Shown here: positions 1 to 5,802 of the stretch, piece after piece
Layout: each line of letters starts with the position of its first letter
Numbering within the stretch: the first letter of the stretch is position 1
DNA from: Candidatus Alcyoniella australis
GTDB lineage: Bacteria; Lernaellota; Lernaellaia; JAVCCG01; Alcyoniellaceae
NCBI GenBank assembly: GCA_030765605.1
Contig: JAVCCG010000009.1
Coordinates: 1-5,802 of the forward strand
Reading direction: 5' to 3'
Length of the DNA stretch: 5,802 nt
Notes under the pieces: model-generated
The model's input: only the letters and a program-made list of their open reading frames with translations
What the model was told of the DNA's origin: nothing
Database searches by the model: none
Made by a program: the position numbers and the translations under genes

Positions 1-1826
1 AGCACGCGGTCGTAGTGTTTTAACGAGACCAGCCGCCCGATGTAGGTGCGCAACGTAGCGTGATAACGCTGCTGCAATCCGCGTTCGTCGTACAGCTCGA
101 GCAGTTGCTTGTAGGTATTTAATTCTTGGTCGGTGTCATCGGCGGCGCGCGCCACCTCGATCTTGAGCTGCAGCATCTGCGGCAGCTCCGCGTGTTGGGG
201 ATTTTGCTCGACGAACTTCTCGAGCTGCGTAAGAGCGCGATTGTACAGACCCAGGTCGCGCAACACGACCACCGCATCGCGCGTGAGCTTCGATGCCTGC
301 TGGGACTGCGGATCGCGCGCCAGCGCGCGTTCGATCAGCCCCAGGGCCAGCTCGCGATTGGACGCGGTGTCGCCCACGCTGCCAAAGGAACGCAACGCGC
401 CGCGCACGTTCTGGCTGTTCAGCCCCAGGCTCAGCAGCCCGCCGCTGATCCCCGGCCGTGCGCTGATGAACGGCGCTGCGACCAACGCGCCCGCGCCGTT
501 GCCCCCGGGCAGCGCCGCCGCACGGTTGGTCAGCACCAGCGAGTGCGCCAGCTGGGCCTCGGCGCTTTGCAACAGCTCGCCCTGGGCCGCCAGGGTCACG
601 TTGTAGAAATAGAGCTGCGCGCGCTCGTGCAGCCCGGCGCGCGAGCACAGTCGCGCGAAGTCGAACAGCTCTTGAGCCTTGGGGGATGAGTCCTTGAGTC
701 GCTGAGCCTGGTCCTGGACCAGCCGGTCCATGCCGCGCCACAATCCGCTGTACTCGCGCAGCAGCACCAGTTTCCACAGGGCCTGCAAATCGAAACGCCG
801 GTCGAGCTGTTGCTCGAGCTCGCGGCGGTAGCCGTCCAGTTCGCCGTGCTCGGCCAACCAACGCAAGTAGCGCTCGAACAACGGCTCGCGCTCCGCGCTC
901 AGCGGCGTGCCGGCCCGCTCAAAGGCCTCGCGCGCCTGCTGCAACTCGCCCAGGCTCTCATAGGCCCAGGCGCGGTACTCGAGCAGCTCGAGCTCGCTCT
1001 GCTCGAACCGATCGCCGTAGCGTCCCACCGCGCGCAGCATCTGGTACGGATCGTCCGCGTTGCGCAGCTCGTCCATATATTGGGAGAACAGCTCCCAGTC
1101 GTCGGGAAACACATCGAGCACCCGCAGCCGGTATGGCGTCAGGTCGCTTTCGAGCAGGCCGCGGCGCAGCTCGCCGATGATCTCGGCGTTGACCTGCAAC
1201 ACCTGCGTCTTGAGCTGCTCGCGTTCAAAATCGAGGGTCGCCTTGCCGTAGCGCTCGACCAGCAGTTCATACTGGCGGCCCAGGGCCTTGACGCGATCTT
1301 GAAGCAGCGCGCGTCGGCCAAAGTAGTCGGCAAGGGTGCGCCAGGCGTCCGGATCATCCTCGTGACGCTGGGCATAGTCGCGCATTACGCGATTGGCCTG
1401 CGGCTGCTCGCCGATCCGGCACAGGGACCCGGCCAGCAGCAGCATCTGCTCGGCGTCGGCCTTCCGCGGCTTGATGCGCGCTGCGATCTGCGCGGGCGTA
1501 CGCCGCATGTAGACCGTGAGTCCGCCCAGGTTCAGCTCGCCGTAGAGCGGGTCGTCGCCGCCAAATTCTGCGTCGCTGATCTGCGGCGGCTGGATGCTCA
1601 GCTCGGCCAGCGGCGCGTTGTAGATCCCGCTGATTTTGAGGTTGTCGGGCACCGAGCTGATTCGCTGCGACGGGTTGATCCGCCCGTCGCCGAGCACGAT
1701 CTGCTGCAAACGGCGTTTGTCGATATTCTCCGGCTGCACCAGCAGCGCAACGACCACCGCGGCCAGGCACAGCACGGCGACGATCAGCGAGAGCAGCGCC
1801 GAGGAACCGCGGAGCTTGGCGCTCAT
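1..1826 (-). CDS. Membrane-anchored TPR-repeat protein, 3' end beyond window
   Basis: The frame opens with ATG at 1826 and stays open for 608 codons to the left edge, so the C-terminus is missing. The start is fixed by a perfect GGAGGT six bases upstream and by the TGATG overlap with the VIT/VWA gene. Visible in the protein are a short basic N-terminus (K4, R6), a hydrophobic helix at about 9-30 without a convincing signal-peptidase site, a mixed non-helical segment at about 45-120, then mostly amphipathic helices. TPR-like pairs lie near 124-157, 278-311 (best match, with AWAYESLGELQQAREAFERA), 383-416 and 512-545 (LGLYNRALTQLEKFVEQNP). A Gly/Ala/Ser-rich stretch at about 438-492 separates two repeat blocks. 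TPR arrays are protein-binding scaffolds. I infer an inner-membrane anchor with the repeats in the periplasm, probably holding the products of the two upstream genes. It could instead be exported to the outer membrane, as PgaA/BcsC-type TPR proteins are, if the helix is cleaved. The exact family is not recognised. Confidence 0.88.
   Translation of the reverse strand, partial: MSAKLRGSSALLSLIVAVLCLAAVVVALLVQPENIDKRRLQQIVLGDGRINPSQRISSVPDNLKISGIYNAPLAELSIQPPQISDAEFGGDDPLYGELNLGGLTVYMRRTPAQIAARIKPRKADAEQMLLLAGSLCRIGEQPQANRVMRDYAQRHEDDPDAWRTLADYFGRRALLQDRVKALGRQYELLVERYGKATLDFEREQLKTQVLQVNAEIIGELRRGLLESDLTPYRLRVLDVFPDDWELFSQYMDELRNADDPYQMLRAVGRYGDRFEQSELELLEYRAWAYESLGELQQAREAFERAGTPLSAEREPLFERYLRWLAEHGELDGYRRELEQQLDRRFDLQALWKLVLLREYSGLWRGMDRLVQDQAQRLKDSSPKAQELFDFARLCSRAGLHERAQLYFYNVTLAAQGELLQSAEAQLAHSLVLTNRAAALPGGNGAGALVAAPFISARPGISGGLLSLGLNSQNVRGALRSFGSVGDTASNRELALGLIERALARDPQSQQASKLTRDAVVVLRDLGLYNRALTQLEKFVEQNPQHAELPQMLQLKIEVARAADDTDQELNTYKQLLELYDERGLQQRYHATLRTYIGRLVSLKHYDRV
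351..515 (-). other. Gly/Ala/Ser-rich interruption between TPR blocks
   Basis: Residues 438-492 of the TPR protein break the helical-repeat pattern. They are rich in Gly, Ala, Ser and Asn (for example PGGNGAGALVAAPFIS), with few charged residues and no TPR spacing. Helical repeats resume at about residue 489 (NRELALGLIERALARDP). The segment may be a flexible hinge, a large inserted loop or an interaction surface. The boundaries are approximate. Confidence 0.55.
1737..1802 (-). other. Predicted transmembrane helix of the TPR protein
   Basis: Residues 9-30 of the TPR protein are uninterrupted hydrophobic residues, mostly Leu, Val and Ala, preceded by K4 and R6. They are followed directly by QPENIDKRR. 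The positive N-terminal side predicts that the N-terminus stays in the cytoplasm and the rest of the protein is periplasmic. No A-x-A site follows the helix, so an uncleaved anchor is preferred over a secretory signal. No lipobox is seen; the single Cys (C20) lies in the middle of the helix. Confidence 0.8.
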
Positions 1827-4174
1827 CAGCGCACCTCCAGCGTGGCTTGAATGCTTGTGGTGTTGTGGGCGAAGTCCTCGGCGAACAGCTCGAGAATCGC
1901 CGGGCCGCGCGGCGCGTCGGCCGGAATTTTGAGCGCGCCGATGCAGGCCAGCGCCTCGGAGTCCCACTCGAGCCGAACTGTCGGCGAGCCGGGAAAGCGC
2001 GCGGTGAGGCGTCGCGTATCGCGGTCCGCGCGTACTGCCAGCCGCACCAGTTCGCCGGGCCGCAGCGGTCCGGGATCGACCAATTCGATTTGCGGCGGTC
2101 GGCTGTCGATGACGAAGCTCTTGTCCTCCACGTACTGGTTGCCCTCGACGTCGCGCAAATACAACCGGCAGACGTAGCGGCCGTCGGTCATGGTCGCCGG
2201 CGCGAGGAAACGCGTCTGCCAAACTCCCGGCTCGACCTGGGCCATCAGCTTGACCAGGCCGAAGGGGAAGCTCGCCACCACCTCGACGATCGCCTCGTCG
2301 GTGTGCACGCGCAGCAGCGGATCGCCGGGCTTGATCACCCGCGGACGCAGCAGGCTGCGCGGCGCGGCGAGAAAGCTGGTGTAGGGCGTGATGAACGTAA
2401 ACTGCTTGGACAGGTCGATCACCTCCTGCACCAGCGCCTCGTCCTCGCCGTCGAGGCGGATGCGCTCGAGCAGGTAATCGACCCGCGCCTTGGCCCACAA
2501 CCGCCGGATCCCCGGATGGGACACGTCGTGCTCGGGCAGCTGGGCCTGGACCTCGACGTTGCGCTCGCGCCCCTCGAAACGGGCGTTGAGCGTAACTCGC
2601 GCCTTACCCGGTCGGCGGTAGCGGCCCACGAAGGTCACCAGCGAGCGGTCGAAAGCCTTGAGCGGGCCCTGGGGGTAGAGGTCGACCAGGTTATCCTCAT
2701 CGTCCAGCTCGAGCACGATGTCGTTGATCACCGCCTCGTCGAGCTTCTGCGCCAGACGCTCGGCCTTGTAGGTCACGGTCTCGTTGTTCATCACCCAGGT
2801 AAACGCGCCGTCCGAGGCGCGCACCAAATTCTCCAGTAGCGCGCCGTTGGTGTCGTCGCCCACGCCCAAAGCAAAGGTGCGCACCCGGCCCGCGGCCAGG
2901 TTGTGCTCGTTGTACCAGTCGATCAGCTCCCGCGCCCGCAGCTCGCGCAACGTGGGTTGGCCGTCCGTGATCAGGATCAGCGCGTTGGGTTTTTGCGGAT
3001 CGCGCAGCTCCAATCCGCGCTCCAGGGCGGCTCGCAGATCGGTTCCGCCGGCCATCGGCAGCGTGCGCACGAACTCCAGGGCGCGCGTTGCGGCATCGTC
3101 ATCAGCGATCAGCGGTCCGGCCGACTCGTCAAACACGTATTGGCCGGAGTTGAAGCAAACCAATCTAAATGTATCCTCGGGGCGCAGCCGGGTCAGCAGC
3201 AGTTCGAGAATTTCCAGGGCGCGCTCGATCTTGTCCCACTGCATCGAGAGCGAGGTGTCGAACAACAGCACCACGTGGCGCGGTCCCGCGGCCGTGCCCG
3301 CTTCCTGCCGCTGCCCGCCGAAATCGAGGTAGGCCCGGGCGTAGAGGTAGCCGTACTCGTCGCGATAGTTCAGGCCGTTGACCGGGCTGACGTCGCGGTA
3401 GACCGATTCCACATCGCGGAACGCCAGCACGTCCAGGGCCGAACCCTGTGCGGCGAACCCGTACTGCAGCACCAGATCCTCGTTTAGATCGAAATCCTCG
3501 ACCGCGATTCGCGCGCGATAGCGTCCGGGCTCGGCCGCGTCGACCTCGAGCGGGAAGCTTTGCGAACGCTGCTCGACCGCGGAGAGCGCAAGGTTGCTCT
3601 CGATGCTGATTTCCACGACCAGATCATCGACCGACTGCTCGCCATAGAGCGTGGGCTTGAACGGAAACAGCAGCGTGCTCACTCCGCCGTCAACCTCGAT
3701 CAGCTGCGTGTACTCCAGCTCGATGCGCTTGGTGCCGTAGGCCGGGATCGGAAACACGCGGCAGGAAAACTCGTTGACCATCGAGGGATCGTCCATGCTC
3801 TCGAACAGTCCCGGGTCGCGTTGGCTATCGACGATCTGTTCGTAGATCCGTCGCGCACGCTGCTTCTCGAGGATCACGCCGGGGATGCGCACGCCGTCGT
3901 CCCAGATGGCAAAGGCGCTGATCGCCGCGTCCTGGGGGATGATGAAGCTGTACTGGCCCTCGAGGTTGCGCGCCGTGCCGTTGCGGAAAATCTGCAGCAC
4001 CCAGACGTGCGCCAACTGGTTGTCCACGTCGATCCGCACTTCCATCCGCTCCAGGCGCAGCACCTGCGGGTCGTACGATTTGCCGTAGGGCGCGAGCACT
4101 CCGGCATCGGCCATCGCCGCGCAGGGCAGCAGCACGATCAGCGTCAGCAGTGCCAGGGCAATCCGCGCGCTCAC
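1826..4174 (-). CDS. Exported VIT and VWA domain protein with C-terminal Ig-like domains
   Basis: This is the only complete gene in the window, 782 residues. I chose the GTG at 4174 because it gives a textbook signal peptide (residues 1-22, cleavage after Ala-Met-Ala), has GGGAG eight bases upstream, and overlaps the preceding stop as GTGA. The frame is open further upstream to 4309, but that stretch is an Ala/Arg-rich shadow of the propeller gene. Domains: VIT at about 30-165 (with FRNGTARNLEGQYSFIIP and IPAYGTKRIELEY), a beta-rich linker at about 166-297, VWA at about 298-480 with the full MIDAS set (D306, S308, S310, T378, D404), the family's post-VWA region ending in TPYTSFLA near 596-603, and two predicted Ig-like beta domains at about 612-782. 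VIT-VWA architecture is known from inter-alpha-trypsin inhibitor heavy chains and many bacterial secreted proteins, where VWA binds partners through a divalent metal. No transmembrane helix, LPXTG or PEP-CTERM tail is present, so the mature protein is probably soluble in the periplasm or held by partners. The ligand is unknown. Confidence 0.95.
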   Translation of the reverse strand: MSARIALALLTLIVLLPCAAMADAGVLAPYGKSYDPQVLRLERMEVRIDVDNQLAHVWVLQIFRNGTARNLEGQYSFIIPQDAAISAFAIWDDGVRIPGVILEKQRARRIYEQIVDSQRDPGLFESMDDPSMVNEFSCRVFPIPAYGTKRIELEYTQLIEVDGGVSTLLFPFKPTLYGEQSVDDLVVEISIESNLALSAVEQRSQSFPLEVDAAEPGRYRARIAVEDFDLNEDLVLQYGFAAQGSALDVLAFRDVESVYRDVSPVNGLNYRDEYGYLYARAYLDFGGQRQEAGTAAGPRHVVLLFDTSLSMQWDKIERALEILELLLTRLRPEDTFRLVCFNSGQYVFDESAGPLIADDDAATRALEFVRTLPMAGGTDLRAALERGLELRDPQKPNALILITDGQPTLRELRARELIDWYNEHNLAAGRVRTFALGVGDDTNGALLENLVRASDGAFTWVMNNETVTYKAERLAQKLDEAVINDIVLELDDEDNLVDLYPQGPLKAFDRSLVTFVGRYRRPGKARVTLNARFEGRERNVEVQAQLPEHDVSHPGIRRLWAKARVDYLLERIRLDGEDEALVQEVIDLSKQFTFITPYTSFLAAPRSLLRPRVIKPGDPLLRVHTDEAIVEVVASFPFGLVKLMAQVEPGVWQTRFLAPATMTDGRYVCRLYLRDVEGNQYVEDKSFVIDSRPPQIELVDPGPLRPGELVRLAVRADRDTRRLTARFPGSPTVRLEWDSEALACIGALKIPADAPRGPAILELFAEDFAHNTTSIQATLEVR
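1829..2341 (-). other. C-terminal pair of predicted Ig-like beta domains
   Basis: Residues about 612-694 read as a beta sandwich: a segment around VWQTRFLAP is followed by DGRYVCRLYLRDVEGN and a closing strand SFVIDSRPP. Residues about 695-782 form a second beta-rich unit starting PQIELVDPG and ending in ILELFAEDFAHNTTSIQATLEV. The second ends at the stop with no membrane anchor. The fold assignment comes from strand pattern only and the boundaries are approximate. Confidence 0.6.
1833..1838 (-). promoter_or_regulatory. Shine-Dalgarno site for the TPR gene
   Basis: The minus strand reads GGAGGT here, a perfect anti-SD complement, six bases before the ATG at 1826. It lies inside the last codons of the VIT/VWA gene (those for Leu-Glu-Val-Arg), so ribosomes ending the upstream gene finish on top of it. 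This decides the start and implies translational coupling. Confidence 0.85.
2735..3283 (-). other. VWA domain with intact MIDAS
   Basis: Residues about 298-480 begin with the strand HVVLLFDTSLS. The D-x-S-x-S motif is D306, S308 and S310 (codons at 3245-3259). The MIDAS threonine is T378 in AGGTDL (codon 3041-3043), and the distal aspartate is D404 in LITDGQP (codon 2963-2965). All five metal-site residues are present, so metal-dependent ligand binding is expected. The Gly-rich FALGVGDDTNGALLENL segment at 434-450 matches the late strand and helix of the fold. Confidence 0.93.
3680..4087 (-). other. VIT domain
   Basis: Residues about 30-165 carry the vault protein inter-alpha-trypsin pattern: alternating beta-strand residues, an F-x-N-G segment followed by E-G-x-Y-x-F-x-x-P (72-80), an E-K-x-x-A-R-x-x-Y-E helix (103-111), and G-T-K-R-I-E-L-E-Y (147-155). 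The helix and the second strand motif are typical of the family. The domain usually precedes VWA, as here. Confidence 0.88.
4109..4174 (-). other. Sec-type signal peptide of the VIT/VWA protein
   Basis: Residues 1-22 consist of a short basic start (R4), a hydrophobic core of Ala, Leu, Ile and Val at about 5-16, and an Ala-Met-Ala cleavage site at 20-22, with Asp23 as the probable mature N-terminus. A Cys at 18 follows Leu-Leu-Pro, but Pro at -1 is a poor lipobox residue, so signal peptidase I cleavage is favoured over lipidation. Confidence 0.85.
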
Positions 4175-5802
4175 TGCTCGAACTCCCGCTCCAAATCGCG
4201 CAAGGGCAGCAGCAGCAGCCCGGCGTCGGTTCCCAGCAGCAGCCGCTGGCCAAGGGGCAATACGGCGAACACGTTCGTCGATGGAAGTCCGTGGGTCAAC
4301 GAGCGCCATCCACCGTTCTCCTTTCCGACCAGCAGGCCGCGATCGAGCGTGCCGGCCAGCAGCAGGCCGCCTGCCTGCGCCAAAGCGTTGAAGTTGATCT
4401 CGACGTCGGCGAACTCCTGGGCCAGAGGCGTGCAGCCCTGCTCGTCGTAAAGGCTCAGCCCGCCGCCGTAAGTCCCGACCAGCACGCCACGCTCCAGCGC
4501 CAGCAGGGAGGTGATCCAGGCCGCGCGCAGCCCGCCGTCCTCGCGGCGATAGGTGCGCTCAACGCGCATCCCGCGCACCTGGTTGAGCCCGCCCAGGGTC
4601 CCGACGAGCACTCCGCCGGCGTACGGCGCGAGGCTGTAGACGTGATTATTGCATAGCCCGTGGAAATGGTAGATCGAGCGGATGCTCCCTCCATCGAGCC
4701 TTGAAAGCCCCGCGGCCGTGGCGAAGTCGATGCTCGGCGCGCCTCCGTCCCGAGCGTTCGAGATCAGCACGTCGGCGACGTTATCATGGATAAGCCCCTG
4801 CTCCGAGGTCAATCGACGCACCACTTGGCCCTCGGCATCGAGCTGATACGCGCCGTCCGTGGCCGCGACCCAGCAGTACGAGCCCTCCGCCGCCACGGCA
4901 ATCCGGTTGACGCCGTTGATCTGTTGCGGGCCAAAGGGGCTGAAGCTCGGCGCGCCCTCAACGCCGCCGAGGTCCAGCAGACTCACTCCGTGGTCGAACC
5001 CGCCGACCAGCACCCGGCCGCCGCCGAGCTGCGCCAGGGCGGTCACGTGGTTTTCCGCGGGCGCGCGCGCCTCGTCGACCAGGGCAAAGGGGCGCAGCCG
5101 ACCCTCGGCGTCGAGCAAATGGATCCCGTTATCGCCGCCGATCAGCAGGCCGTGGACCCACGGCGTCAGGCAACGGATCGAACCCTCGATACGGCACAGC
5201 GGAAGCGGCTCGCCCACGCGGAACAGCTCGCCGGAAACCGTGGACGCGTAGATCCCGCCGTCCCAGAGCACAACGTCGGTGATGAAGCGCTCGCCGATTA
5301 CCAACTGCGGCCCGTGATCGTCGATGCGCAACAGGCCGCGGGCCGTGGCCGCGTACAGCGCGTCCTCGTGCCGCACCAGGGCGTTGACCTCGTCGCCGCC
5401 GCGTCCCTGGCCGGTCTGGATCGTTTTCCATTCTCCGCGGACCAGCCCGAGCAGCCCCTCGCGGGCCGTGGCCAGCATGGTCGGCGATCCGCCCGGCAGC
5501 AGCGCGCGCGGAGCGGACGCCGCGGAATCAACGCGCAGCTCGACTCCCGCCGGGCTCCAGGCCAGCACCCGGCCGTCGCACGCGACCCACAGCATCTCGT
5601 CCGGCGCGCTCTGGTTCACGGCCAGGCACACTGCCCGGCCCAGGGCCGGATCGTCGAACAGCAGCCGATTGAGATCGCCGTGCTCAAGGATCGATAGTCC
5701 GCTGTCCGAGGCCACGAACAGCCGCTGCCCCAGGGCCGCCACGCTGTGCACCCGGCCCGGGGCCAGGCCGTTGAGCGCCGTGAGCAGGCCCAGCTGGGTT
5801 CC
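4171..5802 (-). CDS. Tandem-repeat beta-propeller protein, 5' end beyond window
   Basis: The frame is open from the right edge to the TGA at 4171, giving 543 residues of the C-terminal part. A GTG at 5751 is in frame, but the 17 codons before it encode GTQLGLLTALNGLAPGR, which is itself a propeller repeat, so the real start lies off the window. The protein is a run of about 40-residue units, each with a strand pair such as GVLVGTLGGLNQV or RLLLGTDAGLLLL and a connecting segment of the form GL-x-x-N-x-V-x-x-L (for example TSEQGLIHDNVADVL). This is the pattern of the two-component-regulator propeller (Reg_prop) family. Fourteen motifs are visible, which would fit two seven-bladed propellers. 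The protein ends ten residues after the last strand with RDLEREFEQ, so there is no C-terminal membrane helix, kinase or DNA-binding domain. I infer a stand-alone, probably exported, binding scaffold. Its signal peptide, if any, is outside the window. It overlaps the VIT/VWA gene by four bases. Confidence 0.9.
   Translation of the reverse strand, partial: GTQLGLLTALNGLAPGRVHSVAALGQRLFVASDSGLSILEHGDLNRLLFDDPALGRAVCLAVNQSAPDEMLWVACDGRVLAWSPAGVELRVDSAASAPRALLPGGSPTMLATAREGLLGLVRGEWKTIQTGQGRGGDEVNALVRHEDALYAATARGLLRIDDHGPQLVIGERFITDVVLWDGGIYASTVSGELFRVGEPLPLCRIEGSIRCLTPWVHGLLIGGDNGIHLLDAEGRLRPFALVDEARAPAENHVTALAQLGGGRVLVGGFDHGVSLLDLGGVEGAPSFSPFGPQQINGVNRIAVAAEGSYCWVAATDGAYQLDAEGQVVRRLTSEQGLIHDNVADVLISNARDGGAPSIDFATAAGLSRLDGGSIRSIYHFHGLCNNHVYSLAPYAGGVLVGTLGGLNQVRGMRVERTYRREDGGLRAAWITSLLALERGVLVGTYGGGLSLYDEQGCTPLAQEFADVEINFNALAQAGGLLLAGTLDRGLLVGKENGGWRSLTHGLPSTNVFAVLPLGQRLLLGTDAGLLLLPLRDLEREFEQ
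4183..4187 (-). promoter_or_regulatory. Shine-Dalgarno site for the VIT/VWA gene
   Basis: The minus strand reads GGGAG eight bases before the GTG at 4174, inside a longer purine-rich GGAGCGGGAG (4183-4192). It lies in the last codons of the propeller gene. It supports the GTG start over the in-frame ATG at residue 21, which would remove the signal peptide. Confidence 0.75.
4204..5802 (-). repeat. Array of 14 propeller-blade repeats (protein level)
   Basis: Counting residues from the right edge, blade motifs lie near 1-8 (cut by the edge), 28-39, 70-82, 108-121, 148-161, 183-196, 218-231, 263-277, 309-322, 357-370, 397-409, 439-453, 479-493 and 520-533. Spacing is about 35-48 residues. Repeats diverge in sequence but keep a core of small residues followed by Gly-Leu (GTLGGL, GTDAGL, ASDSGL, ATARGL). 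At DNA level only short pieces such as GGCCACGGCC recur, so this is an old diverged array rather than a recent expansion. Confidence 0.8.

Noticed and set aside
136-861. A 241-codon open frame on the minus strand
   Set aside because: It is a different frame from the TPR gene, Arg/Ala/Gly-rich with no motif, while the TPR frame across the same bases has clear helical repeats.
810-1850. A 346-codon open frame on the plus strand
   Set aside because: It lies antisense to the TPR gene. Its length reflects the GC-rich codon bias of the opposite strand; the product is low-complexity Leu/Gln/Arg/Ala-rich, with no recognisable domain or ribosome site.
1847-2839. A 330-codon open frame on the plus strand
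   Set aside because: It is a shadow of the C-terminal half of the VIT/VWA gene, whose domains and MIDAS motif are unmistakable on the other strand.
4113-4133. Possible lipoprotein signal at Cys18 of the VIT/VWA protein
   Set aside because: The residues before the Cys are Leu-Leu-Pro; Pro at -1 is not accepted in typical lipoboxes, and a good Ala-Met-Ala signal peptidase I site follows.
4199-4249. CAG/CTG-like triplet repetition resembling a microsatellite
   Set aside because: It is the coding sequence for Leu-rich strands of the last propeller blade (CTG codons) and is interrupted; there is no sign of expansion.
3560-4450. A 296-codon open frame on the plus strand
   Set aside because: It is antisense across the overlap of the propeller and VIT/VWA genes, and its composition is that of a reverse-frame shadow.
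4786-5697. A 303-codon open frame on the plus strand
   Set aside because: It is antisense to the propeller repeats; its His/Gln/Arg-rich composition comes from the reverse complement of Leu/Gly/Val codons.
1-5802. CRISPR arrays, tRNA or rRNA genes, insertion-sequence ends, promoters or rho-independent terminators
   Set aside because: None was seen. Every base belongs to one of the three minus-strand genes, and no spaced direct repeats, terminal inverted repeats or hairpin-plus-T-run were found.

Overview
The window is GC-rich, with G or C at most third codon positions. It is filled end to end by three genes on the minus strand. They read right to left as (1) the 3' part of a gene for a tandem-repeat beta-propeller protein, (2) a complete gene for an exported VIT/von Willebrand factor A (VWA) protein, and (3) the 5' part of a gene for a membrane-anchored TPR-like protein. 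There is no intergenic DNA. The first junction is a 4-base GTGA overlap and the second a 1-base TGATG overlap. Each downstream start has a Shine-Dalgarno motif inside the end of the gene before it, so this is a cut-out from the middle of one translationally coupled operon. The operon's promoter, terminator, first gene start and last gene end all lie outside.

Region by region: 5802-4171 encodes 14 copies of a roughly 40-residue propeller motif, and its frame is open through the right edge. 4174-1826 encodes a 782-residue protein with a signal peptide, a VIT domain, a VWA domain with a complete MIDAS metal site, the conserved segment that follows VWA in such proteins, and two predicted Ig-like beta domains. 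1826-1 encodes at least 608 residues: a short basic N-terminus, one membrane helix, a small domain next to the membrane, then helical TPR-type repeats interrupted by a Gly/Ala/Ser-rich stretch. It has no stop before the left edge.

All three products look like protein-protein interaction scaffolds. At least two are targeted to or across the inner membrane. No catalytic enzyme, kinase domain, sortase or exosortase is visible. The reasonable inference is a cell-envelope complex in a high-GC Gram-negative bacterium: the TPR protein would sit in the membrane, the VIT/VWA protein would be a metal-dependent adhesion or ligand-binding subunit, and the propeller would be a partner or sensor platform. 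A deltaproteobacterial, myxobacterial or related lineage would fit, but no taxonomic marker is present and this is a weak guess. The gene set does not match a named system that I recognise with certainty.
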